Assembly (NCBI RefSeq): GCF_018070465.1
Contig: NZ_JAGPXT010000001.1
Span: forward strand, 248,001-312,000
DNA: 64,000 nucleotides
Direction: 5' to 3'
DNA from: Micromonospora sp. C95
Lineage (GTDB): Bacteria > Actinomycetota > Actinomycetes > Mycobacteriales > Micromonosporaceae
Shown: positions 40,781 to 49,718 of the stretch, piece after piece
How positions within the stretch are numbered: position 1 is the first letter of the stretch
Layout: each line of letters begins with the position of its first letter
The notes under the pieces: model-generated
Database searches by the model: none
What the model saw: the letters and a program-made list of their open reading frames with translations, nothing else
Told to the model about the DNA's origin: nothing
Position numbers and translations under genes: made by a program

Positions 40781-42364
40781 ATGCGGGAGGACATGGGTGA
40801 GGTGACCGCTAGCCTCCAGCGCCCGGTGACCAACGAAGGCCGGAGCAGACTCGTGCGGCACGTCGACAGCTTCGAGATCCAGCCGCCGAACCCGCCGTCT
40901 CCGAACGGCGTACCCCGGTCGGCGTGGGCCCGGGCCCGGCGACGCGTGTCGCGCTGGCACCGGCCGTACACGGCGATCCTGCTGCTGCTCGACTTCGCCG
41001 CGGCGGCCTTCGCCAGCTACACCGCGATCCGCACCTTCGACCAGGCCACCGCGGGTTTCCACCAGGCCCAGAACGATCCGACCTGGTTCTACACGGTCGC
41101 ATTCCTGCTGCTGCCGCTCGGCTGGCTGGTCACCCTCTGGTTCAACGGCGCCTACGACCGACGCTGTCTCGGGCTCGGGCCGGACGAGTTCAAGCGGGTT
41201 ATCCGGGCCGGCGTGGCCGTCTGCGCGGCGCTGTCGTTCCTCGCCTTCGCCACCAAGACCGACCTGTCCCGGTTCACCGTCGGCACGGCGCTGCTGCTGG
41301 CGCTGCTGCTGATCCTGCTGGGCCGGATCCTGGCCCGCTTCGTACTGCACACCGTCCGGCGCAACATTCAGCAGGCGGCGCACCGGATGGTGCTGGTCGG
41401 CACCCTGCCGGAGTGCCTGGAGGTGTACACGGCGGTCACCCGCACCCCGGCCGCCGGGCTCGTTCCGGTCGCCATCCACATCACCGACGGGTACGCGGCC
41501 GCCAAGGGCGTGCAGACCCCGGTCCCGGTGTACGCCGGTCGGGACGTGCTCGCCCTGGTACGCGAGATGGGCGCGGACACCATCGCGGTCTGCGGCTCGG
41601 CCAGCGCCGAGCCCGGTGAGCTGCGCCGCCTGGCCTGGCAGTTGGAGGGCTCCGGCGTCGACCTGGTGGTGGCGCCGCAGTTGACCGACATCGCCGGGCC
41701 CCGGGTGCACATCCGCCCGATCGAGGGCCTGCCGCTGCTGCACGTCGAGGAGCCCACCCTCTCCGGGCCGGCGCTGCTGGCCAAGAACATGATGGACCGG
41801 GTCGCGGCCGGGCTCGGACTGCTCGCACTGATTCCGGTGTTCATCGCGATCGCCATCGCGATCCGGATCTCCGACCCGGGTCCGGTCTTCTTCCGGCAAC
41901 CCCGGGTGGGCCACGAGGGGCGCACGTTCCGGGTGTGGAAGTTCCGGACCATGTACGTCGACGCGGAGGACCGGCTGGCCAGCCTGGTCGACCAGAACGA
42001 GACCGACGGCATGCTGTTCAAGATGAAGCAGGATCCCCGGGTCTTCCCGGTGGGCCGCTTCCTGCGCGCCTCGTCGCTCGACGAGCTACCGCAGCTGATC
42101 AACGTGCTCAAGGGTGAGATGTCGCTGGTCGGGCCGCGTCCGCTGCCCGCCGACGACGGCGACTTCCTGGGTGATGTACGACGCCGGCTGCTGGTCCGCC
42201 CGGGTATGACCGGGTTGTGGCAGGTGTCCGGTCGCTCCGACCTCTCCTGGGACGAGGCCGTCCGGCTGGACCTGTACTACGTCGACAACTGGTCACTGGC
42301 GTACGACCTGAGCATCCTGTGGCGCACGGTCGGCGTGGTGGTCGCGCGCAAGGGCGCGTACTGA
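40781..42364 (+). CDS. Exopolysaccharide polyprenyl glycosylphosphotransferase (WcaJ/PHPT type)
   Basis: The 527-residue product has an N-terminal block of four membrane segments (about 65-190), a Rossmann-like cytoplasmic domain, a fifth membrane segment (VAAGLGLLALIPVFIAIAIA) and the C-terminal bacterial sugar transferase domain: FRQPRVGHEGRTFRVWKFRTM, LRASSLDELPQLINVLKGEM, VGPRPLP, RPGMTGLWQVSGRSDLSW. These enzymes move sugar-1-phosphate onto undecaprenyl phosphate to start polysaccharide synthesis. ATG 40781 is used; ATG 40793 is possible. No other polysaccharide genes follow, which is unusual for this family. Confidence 0.92.
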   Translation: MREDMGEVTASLQRPVTNEGRSRLVRHVDSFEIQPPNPPSPNGVPRSAWARARRRVSRWHRPYTAILLLLDFAAAAFASYTAIRTFDQATAGFHQAQNDPTWFYTVAFLLLPLGWLVTLWFNGAYDRRCLGLGPDEFKRVIRAGVAVCAALSFLAFATKTDLSRFTVGTALLLALLLILLGRILARFVLHTVRRNIQQAAHRMVLVGTLPECLEVYTAVTRTPAAGLVPVAIHITDGYAAAKGVQTPVPVYAGRDVLALVREMGADTIAVCGSASAEPGELRRLAWQLEGSGVDLVVAPQLTDIAGPRVHIRPIEGLPLLHVEEPTLSGPALLAKNMMDRVAAGLGLLALIPVFIAIAIAIRISDPGPVFFRQPRVGHEGRTFRVWKFRTMYVDAEDRLASLVDQNETDGMLFKMKQDPRVFPVGRFLRASSLDELPQLINVLKGEMSLVGPRPLPADDGDFLGDVRRRLLVRPGMTGLWQVSGRSDLSWDEAVRLDLYYVDNWSLAYDLSILWRTVGVVVARKGAY

Positions 42365-42414
42365 CCGGCGTCCACCCCTTTCCCACAGCGTCCGCAACCA
42401 GCAGGATCGTCGAC

Positions 42415-43641
42415 GTGGGTGGCAACATCTCCGCCGTGATCGGCGTCTTCTCCCTGGTCAGCGTGCTGGCCGGGGCGCTGTACGCGGTCGGCCGGCTGCG
42501 CGGTCGGCGCGGCATCGCCACGCCCGGACAACGGGCGACCTACGAGGTGCTGCACACCGCCGGGCTCGCGGCCGAACCGCTGCGGGCCGGACTGAACCCG
42601 GCCGGCGCGGCAAAGGCCGCCCGTCACCTGCGCACTCTGGTCGGCGCGGAAGGGCTGGCGTTGACCGACACCGAGGATCTGCTCGCGCTGGACGGACGCG
42701 GCGCGCACCACCGGGAGCAGCTGCGGACCGCCGCCCGGCGGGTGATCGCATCCGAGCGTTCCACCGTGCTCGGGGAAGCGGAGCTGACCTGCGACCGGAT
42801 CGACTGCCCGGTCCGAGGCGCGGTGGTGGCCCCGCTCGGTGGGGCGTCCGGCCGGATCGCGGGCGCGCTGGTCGCCGTCACCGACGGCGCACCGGCGCCC
42901 GGTCTGGTCCAGGCCACCCTGGAGACCGCCCACTGGGCCGGCAGCCAACTGGCCCTGGCGGAGCTGGACTCGTCCCGGGAGCGCCTGGCCCGCGCCGAGG
43001 TGCGCGCCCTGCGCGCCCAGATCAGCCCGCACTTCATCTACAACGCGCTTACCGCGATCGGCTCCTTCGTCCGCACCGATCCGGAGCGGGCCCGGGAGCT
43101 GATCCTGGAGTTCGCCGAGTTCACCCGGTACTCGTTCCGGGCGCACGGCGAGTTCACCACGCTGGCCGAGGAGCTTCGCTCGATCGACCGCTACCTGACC
43201 ATCGAACGGGCCAGGTTCGGCGACCGACTCCAGGTGCGGCTCCAGATCGCCCCCGAGGTGCTGCCGGTGACCCTGCCGTTCCTGTGCCTGCAGCCACTTG
43301 TCGAGAACGCGGTACGTCACGGGTTGTCGCGCAAGCCGGGCACGGGCATGGTGAGCATCGAGGCCCGGGATGCGGGCGCCGAATGCCACATAACGGTGGA
43401 GGACGACGGAGTGGGGATGGATCCGGCCACGCTGACCGCGGGGATCGCCGAGCTGGCCGGGTCGACCGGCGACCCGGGGGACGATCCGGGCCAGCATGTC
43501 GGGCTGTCGAACGTCGACGAGCGGCTGCGGTCGGTCTTCGGCGACGGCTTCGGCCTGGTCGTCGAGACCGGGGTCGGCTCGGGTACGAAGGTGAGCATGC
43601 GGGTGCCGAAGTTCCACCCCGGCGTACGGGCCGGTTCGTGA
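42415..43641 (+). CDS. LytS-type sensor histidine kinase
   Basis: The 408-residue product from GTG 42415 (AGGA nine bases upstream) has one N-terminal membrane segment (about 5-25), a GAF-like region (about 40-195), and the LytS/YehU kinase core: phospho-acceptor histidine in RAQISPHFIYNALTAIGSF, N box LQPLVENAVRHGL and G box DDGVGMD. It overlaps the LytTR regulator by four bases, so they form a pair. In actinobacteria such pairs commonly lie beside a small membrane protein and a solute symporter, as at 46758-48846 here, and may control it. Confidence 0.9.
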   Translation: MGGNISAVIGVFSLVSVLAGALYAVGRLRGRRGIATPGQRATYEVLHTAGLAAEPLRAGLNPAGAAKAARHLRTLVGAEGLALTDTEDLLALDGRGAHHREQLRTAARRVIASERSTVLGEAELTCDRIDCPVRGAVVAPLGGASGRIAGALVAVTDGAPAPGLVQATLETAHWAGSQLALAELDSSRERLARAEVRALRAQISPHFIYNALTAIGSFVRTDPERARELILEFAEFTRYSFRAHGEFTTLAEELRSIDRYLTIERARFGDRLQVRLQIAPEVLPVTLPFLCLQPLVENAVRHGLSRKPGTGMVSIEARDAGAECHITVEDDGVGMDPATLTAGIAELAGSTGDPGDDPGQHVGLSNVDERLRSVFGDGFGLVVETGVGSGTKVSMRVPKFHPGVRAGS

Positions 43642-44417
43642 CCGGCTCCGGCCCGGCGCCCGGCACCGGCTTCCTGCGGGTGCTGGCGGTCGACGACGAG
43701 CCACCGGCGCTCGACGAGTTGGCGTACCACCTGCGGGCCGACCCCCGGGTGGCCCGGCTGCACACGGCCGGTGACGCCACCGAGGCGCTGCGGGTGCTCC
43801 GCGACGACGACGTGGACGTGGTCTTCCTGGACATCCGGATGCCCGGACTGGACGGCATGGAGCTGGCCCGGGTGCTGCGCCGCTTCGCCCGACCTCCGGC
43901 GATCGTCTTCGTCACCGCGTACGACGACGGTGCCGCCGACGCCTTCGACGTGGGCGCCACCGACTACGTGCGCAAGCCGGTACGCGCGGAGCGGCTGGCC
44001 GAGGCGCTGCGCCGGGTGGTCGGCTCGCGGGTGGTACCCACCCACCCCGCCGCGCTGGCCCGGGCCGAGGCGGATCCCACCATCCCGGTCGAGTTGGCCG
44101 GCACCACCCGGATGCTGCCCCGCTCCGCCGTACGGTGGGTCGAGGCACAGGGGGACTACGCCCGGCTGCACACCGCCGACGGGTCGCACCTGGTGCGGGT
44201 GTCGCTGGCCACGCTCGCCGAGCGGTGGGCCGACGCCGGGTTCGTCCGGATCCACCGGTCCTACCTGGTGCAGCTCCGGCTGATCGCCGAACTCCGCCTG
44301 GTCAACTCCGGCTACGTGGTGGTGGTCGACGGGACGGAGCTACCGGTGAGCCGCCGGCACACCCGCGAGCTGAAGGACAAGCTGGTCCGGGCCGCCAAGC
44401 AGGAGTGGAGCCGCTGA
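43638..44417 (+). CDS. LytTR family response regulator
   Basis: The 259-residue product has a receiver domain (VDDEPPALDEL, phosphorylation site in VVFLDIRMPGLDG, lysine in YVRKPV) and a C-terminal LytTR DNA-binding domain (IRWVEA-like RWVEAQGDYARLH, RIHRSYLVQL). The GTG start overlaps the kinase stop (GTGA). Likely targets are the downstream secreted-protein and symporter genes; the binding site was not identified. Confidence 0.93.
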   Translation: MTGSGPAPGTGFLRVLAVDDEPPALDELAYHLRADPRVARLHTAGDATEALRVLRDDDVDVVFLDIRMPGLDGMELARVLRRFARPPAIVFVTAYDDGAADAFDVGATDYVRKPVRAERLAEALRRVVGSRVVPTHPAALARAEADPTIPVELAGTTRMLPRSAVRWVEAQGDYARLHTADGSHLVRVSLATLAERWADAGFVRIHRSYLVQLRLIAELRLVNSGYVVVVDGTELPVSRRHTRELKDKLVRAAKQEWSR

Positions 44418-44465
44418 CCCGGCCGGGTGAGTCATTCGCGCCCCCTACAGAGATCATTATTGTTC

Positions 44466-44506
44466 TATTCTCCGGTGGCCGGTCCGTCACGGGGCGCGGG
44501 ACCGGC
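44466..44506 (+). promoter_or_regulatory. A/T-rich promoter and leader hairpin before the secreted repeat protein
   Basis: TATTCT (44466-44471) in an A/T-rich patch is a plausible -10 element. The predicted transcript begins near 44478, where the inverted repeat GCCGGTCC-N13-GGACCGGC (44478-44485, 44499-44506) would fold at the 5' end of an 80-nt leader. A stabilising or regulatory role is inference. Confidence 0.4.
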
Positions 44507-44557
44507 GTGGGCGCGGTGCCTGCCTGAGCCGCCCCGCCCCCTCCGGTTTGGACAAAG

Positions 44558-46636
44558 ATGCATATCCCTCTCCTCCGCCGGGCCGCCCTGGCCTGCGTCA
44601 CGGCCGCCGCCGTGCTGTTGCCGGGCGCCACACCCGCGCTGGCCGCCTCGACCGGCACGATCAGCGGCCGGTTGACCACCGCCGACGGCGCCGCCGCACC
44701 GGACGTCCCGGTGGTCGTCTACCGCAGCGGCGAGTACGACGTCGTGGCCGGCACGATGACCGACGCCGACGGCGCCTACACCTTGCCCCAGCTGAACCCG
44801 GGGTCCTACACCGTCGGATACCTGCCCGACAGCCGTCCGGAGCAGTACCACCGGCAACAGTTGCGACCCTGGGACGCCGACCCGGTCGTCGTGACCGCCG
44901 GCGCCACGACCACGGTCGACGAACAACTGCTCGCCACCGGCACCATCTCCGGCCAGCTCCTGAATGCCGCCGGTGAGCCCGTGTTCGACCTGCGGGTGCT
45001 CGCCATCGAGGCCGACTCCGGCCACGTGGCCGGCGCACGCACCGACGAAGACGGCCGGTACGAGGTGAACGTGGTCGCGGGACGGTACCGGGTGCAATTC
45101 GAGCCGATCGAGGGCTCCTACCAGCGCCAGTACGTGCCGGGGCAGGTGGACGAGGAGAGCGCGACCCTCTTCGCGGTCACCGAAGGTGAGCGGGTCGTCG
45201 CAGACGACACCGTACTGCCCGTCGGCACGCTGTCCGGCCGGTTCACCACCGCCGCCGGGGCACCGCTGACGAACGCAGACGTCTACGTCTACACCCCGAG
45301 CATGTACAGCGTGCACTCGGACGGGACCAGCGCCGACGGCACCTTCGAGGCCCAGCTTCTCGCCGGCGCCTACAAGGTCGGCCTCTACACGAACGAGCGG
45401 CACCAGTACTACCCGGGGCAGCTCGAATCCGACCAGGCCGAACTGGTCACCGTGCGCGGCGGCGAGCAGACCGCCATCACCGACAGCCTGCTGGGCACCG
45501 GCTCCGTACGGATCAGCGCGGTGGACTCGGTGACCGGAGCGCCGGTGGCCAACTTCTGCGCCCACGACGGGTGCAGCAACGGCAGCGGCCGGGTGACCAT
45601 CAGCGACCTGACGCAGGGCCGGCACGACATCTACGTGTACGCGCCGGACGGTCGGTACTTCCCCCGGGAGCGCACCGGCGTACGGGTGCGTGCCGACCAG
45701 ACCACCGAGTTGACCATCAAGCTCCGTCCGGGCGCGGTCATCACCACCACCGTCCTGGACCGGCAGAGCGGCTCGCCCGTCTCCGGGGTCTGCCTGGACG
45801 CCTTCGCGCCGAAACGGGCGACGCTGCGGGACGGCTACGGCAATTGCAGCAACCGCAGCGGTCAGGTTCGCGTCGGTCCGCTCACCACCGGGGAGTACAA
45901 GCTCTTCGCCGTACCGCAGAACACGACGTACGGCCGGCAGTGGGTGGGCTCCGCCGGCGGTACCGGCGACGAGCGGGAGGCGGCGACCGTCACCGCCACC
46001 GCCGGCCAGGTGGCCACCGGCCCGGTGATCCAGCTCGACCGGGCGGGCCAGGTCACCGGGCGGGTCACCGACGCCGAGACCGGCGCTGCCCTGCCGGACG
46101 TCAACGTCTCGGTGCTCACCGGCCATCCTGGCGTCGGCGCCGAGGACGCGGTCACCGATGACCAGGGCGACTACACGCTGAGCCGGCTCGGCCCGTACGA
46201 GTGGCCGGTGGTCTTCAGCCGTGGGGGCTACGCGACCGTGTGGTCCGGCGGTGCGGCGAGCCGGTTCAGCGCGACTCCGGTGCGGGTAAGTGCCGGCGCC
46301 ACCGCCGCCCTCGACGCGACGCTCGGGCGTGGCGTGCAGCTCAACGGCACTTTCCGCGACACCGAAGGCACGCCACTGCGCAGCGGCTGGGTGCTCGCCC
46401 ACAGCGTGGACACCGGCGACTACGCCGGTAGCGGCTGGGTCTCCAACGGGGAGTTCACCATGCGGCTGACCGGCCGCCAGCGGATCTTCTTCAGCTATGA
46501 CGTGTACTTCGACGATGAGCAGATGTACTCGGGCAGGTACCAGGTGGCCGACCCGGACGGCACCCGACGGCTGGCCCGGTTCACCGTGCCCGCATCGGGT
46601 TCGATGACCGCTGATCTGGTCATCCCGACCAGCTGA
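44558..46636 (+). CDS. Large secreted protein with carboxypeptidase-regulatory-like/Cna-B repeats
   Basis: The 692-residue product has a signal peptide (basic start, hydrophobic core, cut near ATPALAAS at about 30). The rest is a chain of about seven beta-sandwich modules of 75-95 residues, each starting like GTISGRLTTADGAAAPDVPV, with DADGAYTLPQLNPGSYTV and GQVTGRVTDAETGAALPDV as further copies. This is the carboxypeptidase-regulatory-like or Cna-B fold. Two Cys pairs (around residues 327-335 and 409-428) may form disulfides. There is no LPXTG signal or C-terminal membrane segment, so it is probably released or loosely bound to the wall. It follows the LytS/LytTR genes and ends in a strong terminator. 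Function: structural or adhesive, by inference. Confidence 0.8.
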   Translation: MHIPLLRRAALACVTAAAVLLPGATPALAASTGTISGRLTTADGAAAPDVPVVVYRSGEYDVVAGTMTDADGAYTLPQLNPGSYTVGYLPDSRPEQYHRQQLRPWDADPVVVTAGATTTVDEQLLATGTISGQLLNAAGEPVFDLRVLAIEADSGHVAGARTDEDGRYEVNVVAGRYRVQFEPIEGSYQRQYVPGQVDEESATLFAVTEGERVVADDTVLPVGTLSGRFTTAAGAPLTNADVYVYTPSMYSVHSDGTSADGTFEAQLLAGAYKVGLYTNERHQYYPGQLESDQAELVTVRGGEQTAITDSLLGTGSVRISAVDSVTGAPVANFCAHDGCSNGSGRVTISDLTQGRHDIYVYAPDGRYFPRERTGVRVRADQTTELTIKLRPGAVITTTVLDRQSGSPVSGVCLDAFAPKRATLRDGYGNCSNRSGQVRVGPLTTGEYKLFAVPQNTTYGRQWVGSAGGTGDEREAATVTATAGQVATGPVIQLDRAGQVTGRVTDAETGAALPDVNVSVLTGHPGVGAEDAVTDDQGDYTLSRLGPYEWPVVFSRGGYATVWSGGAASRFSATPVRVSAGATAALDATLGRGVQLNGTFRDTEGTPLRSGWVLAHSVDTGDYAGSGWVSNGEFTMRLTGRQRIFFSYDVYFDDEQMYSGRYQVADPDGTRRLARFTVPASGSMTADLVIPTS

Positions 46637-46640
46637 TGGC

Positions 46641-46673
46641 ATGGTCCGGGGGCGCCTGTCGCCCCCGGGCCAT
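46641..46673 (+). terminator. Hairpin terminator after secreted repeat protein
   Basis: A 14-bp stem with one mismatch (ATGGTCCGGGGGCG against 46660-46673) and a 5-base loop begins four bases after the stop codon; followed by TGTGGTTGT. Confidence 0.8.
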
Positions 46674-46677
46674 GTGG

Positions 46678-46717
46678 TTGTCCACAGCTGCACCTCGTTA
46701 TCCACAAGTTGTCCACA
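46678..46717 (+). promoter_or_regulatory. Cluster of three DnaA boxes
   Basis: TTGTCCACA (46678-46686), TTATCCACA (46698-46706, the perfect consensus) and TTGTCCACA (46709-46717) lie on one strand within 40 bases. TTGTCCACA is the preferred actinobacterial DnaA box. The cluster ends seven bases before a TTGACA -35 element, so DnaA could regulate the following genes or be titrated here. Confidence 0.8.
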
Positions 46718-46723
46718 GGCCCC

Positions 46724-46751
46724 TTGACAATCCCGTCCGGCGGACCAGACT
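46724..46751 (+). promoter_or_regulatory. Promoter of the symporter operon
   Basis: Consensus -35 TTGACA (46724-46729) is followed after 16 bases by a weak -10 CAGACT (46746-46751). Transcription would start at about the ATG at 46758, so the first message is probably leaderless. Confidence 0.6.
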
Positions 46752-46757
46752 GCCGGG

Positions 46758-47204
46758 ATGGCCGCCGAGGATGCACCGCCGGCACCCCGCCGACCCGAAC
46801 CCGCCGCAACCTCCGATTCGCCCGTCGGATCCGGGCCACCGGCGCGTACCCGGGTGGTGCTGGCCGAGGTGTCCCGCCGGTCACGCTGGCCCGCCGGCAC
46901 CCACACCGAACTGACCCAGCAGACCCGGGTCGGTGAGGCGCTCGTCCGCGGCCTGGTCCGCGCTCAGCTGGCGCTGGCCCTGCAACTGTCGGCGGTGGTG
47001 ATGGTCGGGCTGGGCGGGCTGCCCTGGCTGTTCGCCATCGCGCCCTCGGTCGGCCGGATGACCGTGCTCGGCGTCAACCTGCCGTGGCTGCTGCTCGGGG
47101 TGCTCTCCTTCCCGTTCCTGGTCGCCGTCGGGTGGACGTACGTCCGCCTGGCCGAGCGTAACGAGCAGGACTTCACCGACCTGGTCCAGCGGCCGGAGCG
47201 CTGA
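46758..47204 (+). CDS. Small membrane protein upstream of a solute symporter (DUF485-like position)
   Basis: The 148-residue product has a disordered Pro/Ala-rich N-terminus (1-35), then two hydrophobic segments (about 68-92 and 102-125) and a short charged tail. Size, topology and its place one base before a sodium/solute symporter gene resemble DUF485-type accessory proteins of acetate/monocarboxylate symporters; the sequence match is loose. No ribosome binding site precedes the ATG, which lies six bases after the putative -10 box. Confidence 0.65.
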   Translation: MAAEDAPPAPRRPEPAATSDSPVGSGPPARTRVVLAEVSRRSRWPAGTHTELTQQTRVGEALVRGLVRAQLALALQLSAVVMVGLGGLPWLFAIAPSVGRMTVLGVNLPWLLLGVLSFPFLVAVGWTYVRLAERNEQDFTDLVQRPER

Positions 47205-47205
47205 C

Positions 47206-48846
47206 GTGGGCAACGACCTCGTCGTACCGGCGATCGTGGCGGTCACCCTGGTCACCGTCGCCATCGGCTTCTACGGGTTGCGGCTGGCCCGCACCACCTC
47301 CGACTTCCTGGTCGCCTCCCGGGTGGTAAGCCCCACCTGGAACGCCGCCGCGATCGGCGGCGAGTACCTGTCGGCGGCGAGCTTCCTCGGCGTCGCCGGG
47401 CTGATCCTCAAGTACGGCGTGGACGTGCTCTGGTATCCGGTCGGGTTCGCCGCCGGCTACCTGGCCCTGCTGCTGTTCGTGGCCGCGCCGCTGCGTCGCT
47501 CCGGCGCGTTCACCCTGCCGGACTTCTGCGAACTGCGGCTCGGATCCCGCCGGCTTCGGACGCTGGCCACCGTCTTCGTGATCTTCATCGGCTGGCTCTA
47601 CCTGGTGCCGCAGCTCCAGGGGGCCGGCCTGACGCTGGCCACGCTGGCCGGCGCACCGTACCCGGTCGGCGCGCTGGTGGTGGCGGCGGTGGTGACCGCG
47701 AACGTGGCCCTCGGTGGGATGCGGGCGGTCACCTTCGTGCAGGCGTTCCAGTACTGGCTCAAGCTGACCGCGCTCGCCGTACCGGCGATCTTCCTCGCGC
47801 TGCAGTGGCAGGCCGACGGCCGGCCGGCGGTGACCCCGCCCGACGGGGCCACGTTCCGGACGGCGACCACCGTCGTGGTCGAGCAACGTGCCGTGCTCAC
47901 CCTCGCCGACGGTCAGACCCTGGAGGTACGCCCCGGCGACGAGTTGAGCTTCGCCGAGGGCGAACCGGTGCCCGAGGTATCCGGCGTGACAAACGGGGCC
48001 ACCGACTGGCTGCTGCCCAGTGACGCCGGTTCCGACGACCGGGGACTGTTCGGGACGTACTCGCTGATCCTGGCCACCTTCCTGGGCACCATGGGGCTGC
48101 CGCACGTACTCGTGCGCTTCTACACCAACCCCGACGGTGCCGCCGCCCGCCGGACCACCCTGGTGGTGCTGGCCCTGGTCGGGGTCTTCTACCTGCTACC
48201 CACCATCTACGGCGTGCTGGGTCGGATCTACACACCGCAACTGCTGGTCACCGGCCAGACCGATGCGGTGGTGGTGCTGCTGCCCGAGGCGGCGCTCGGT
48301 GCCGGCACCACCGGCCGGCTACTGGCGGCGCTGGTCGCCGCCGGGGCGTTCGCGGCCTTCCTGTCCACCTCGTCCGGGCTGCTCACCAGCGTCGCCGGGG
48401 TGATCTCCACCGACGTACTCGGTCGCGGCTCGGTGCGCGGCTTCCGGCTGGCCACGGTGATCGCCGGGGTGGTGCCGACGGCCCTCGCCCTCAACGTCTC
48501 CGGCCTGGACGTCTCGCAGGTGGTGGGCCTGGCGTTCGCGGTCGCCGCGTCCAGTTTCTGCCCACTGCTGGTACTCGGCATCTGGTGGCGGGGGCTCACC
48601 GACGCGGGCGCCGCCGCCGGGATCCTCGTCGGCGGGGGCGCCGCCGTGACGTCGGTCCTGATCACCGTCCTCGGCCCGGAGATGACCGGCTGGCCGGCCA
48701 CCTTCATCGCCCAGCCGGCCGCCTGGACGGTGCCGCTGGCCTTCACGGTGATGATCGCGGTCTCACTGGCCACCCGCCGCCGCGCCCCGGCCGACATCGG
48801 CCGCACCATGCTCCGCCTGCACGCCCCCGACGCCCTTCACTCGTGA
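47206..48846 (+). CDS. Sodium/solute symporter (acetate/monocarboxylate type)
   Basis: The 546-residue product has about 13 membrane segments and sodium/solute-symporter signatures: AIGGEYLSAASFLGVAGLI, GGMRAVTFVQAFQYWLK, TMGLPHVLVRFYTNPD and AFLSTSSGLLTSVAGVISTDV. This matches the ActP/MctC branch that imports acetate and other short monocarboxylates with Na+ or H+. A periplasmic loop of about 75 residues (about 205-280) is longer than in E. coli ActP. GTG 47206 starts one base after the upstream stop. The nearby LytS/LytTR pair may regulate it. Confidence 0.88.
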   Translation: MGNDLVVPAIVAVTLVTVAIGFYGLRLARTTSDFLVASRVVSPTWNAAAIGGEYLSAASFLGVAGLILKYGVDVLWYPVGFAAGYLALLLFVAAPLRRSGAFTLPDFCELRLGSRRLRTLATVFVIFIGWLYLVPQLQGAGLTLATLAGAPYPVGALVVAAVVTANVALGGMRAVTFVQAFQYWLKLTALAVPAIFLALQWQADGRPAVTPPDGATFRTATTVVVEQRAVLTLADGQTLEVRPGDELSFAEGEPVPEVSGVTNGATDWLLPSDAGSDDRGLFGTYSLILATFLGTMGLPHVLVRFYTNPDGAAARRTTLVVLALVGVFYLLPTIYGVLGRIYTPQLLVTGQTDAVVVLLPEAALGAGTTGRLLAALVAAGAFAAFLSTSSGLLTSVAGVISTDVLGRGSVRGFRLATVIAGVVPTALALNVSGLDVSQVVGLAFAVAASSFCPLLVLGIWWRGLTDAGAAAGILVGGGAAVTSVLITVLGPEMTGWPATFIAQPAAWTVPLAFTVMIAVSLATRRRAPADIGRTMLRLHAPDALHS

Positions 48847-48953
48847 CGCAGGGCCCTGGCGGCACCGGGCGGCGGTGGTCCGACTCGGGGATGAGCCGCG
48901 GATCCTCCTCCGGTCGGGCGGCGGGCTGGTCGGCGCGGGATACGGTCGGGCGC

Positions 48954-49718
48954 ATGACTGGTGAGCACCCGGCGCTGGCGCTGCGCGGCCTGGCCAAGAG
49001 CTTCGACGGCAAGGTCGCGGTGGCCGGCGTGGATCTCGACGTCCCGGCCGGCTCGTTCTACGGGCTGCTCGGCCCGAACGGCGCCGGCAAGACCACCACC
49101 CTGTCGATGGCGGTCGGGCTGCTACGTCCCGACGCCGGCGGCGCCTGGGTGCTCGGCCACGACGTGTGGGCCGATCCGGTCACCGCGAAGCAACTGCTCG
49201 GCGTCATGCCGGACGGGGTACGCCTGTTCGACCGGCTCAGCGGGGCCGAGTTGCTCGCGTACCACGGTCTGCTGCGCGGCATGGACCCGGCCGTGGTCGA
49301 CCAGCGGGCGGCGGAGTTGCTCGACGTGCTGGCCCTCGCCGACGCCGGCCGGACCCTGGTGGTCGACTACTCCGCCGGCATGAAGAAGAAGATCGGTCTG
49401 GCCTGCGCGTTGCTGCACGGGCCCCGGGTGCTCGTACTTGACGAACCGTTCGAGGCGGTCGACCCGGTCTCGGCGGCGCTGATCCGGGACATCCTCAAGC
49501 GGTACGTGGCCGGCGGCGGGACGGTGGTCTTCTCCAGCCACGTCATGGAGGTCGTGCAACGGCTCTGCTCGCACGTGGCGATCCTCGCCGGGGGCACCAT
49601 CAAGCGGGTCGGCACGCTGGAGCAGGTACGCGGCGACCGCTCGCTGGAGGATGTCTTCGTCGAGGTGGTCGGCGGGCGTACCGCCACCGGTGAGGAGCTG
49701 GCATGGCTGTCCCGGTGA
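48954..49718 (+). CDS. ABC transporter ATP-binding protein
   Basis: The 254-residue ATPase has Walker A GPNGAGKTTT, the signature YSAGMKKKIGLACALL (a divergent form of LSGGQ, usual in ABC-2 type exporters), Walker B VLVLDEPFEAVD and H-loop FSSHVME. The ATG follows TACGGT by seven bases without a ribosome binding site, suggesting a leaderless message. It overlaps the permease gene by 16 bases, so the two form an exporter. The cargo is unknown. Confidence 0.93.
   Translation: MTGEHPALALRGLAKSFDGKVAVAGVDLDVPAGSFYGLLGPNGAGKTTTLSMAVGLLRPDAGGAWVLGHDVWADPVTAKQLLGVMPDGVRLFDRLSGAELLAYHGLLRGMDPAVVDQRAAELLDVLALADAGRTLVVDYSAGMKKKIGLACALLHGPRVLVLDEPFEAVDPVSAALIRDILKRYVAGGGTVVFSSHVMEVVQRLCSHVAILAGGTIKRVGTLEQVRGDRSLEDVFVEVVGGRTATGEELAWLSR

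Noticed and set aside
46678..46717. Interpretation of the DnaA box cluster as oriC
   Set aside because: Only three boxes, no A/T-rich unwinding region, and no dnaA, dnaN or rpmH in the window.
44465..46906. 813-residue open frame on the minus strand
   Set aside because: It is antisense to the secreted repeat protein; long antisense frames are expected in high-GC DNA and its composition (Gly/Val/Arg/His) shows no domain.
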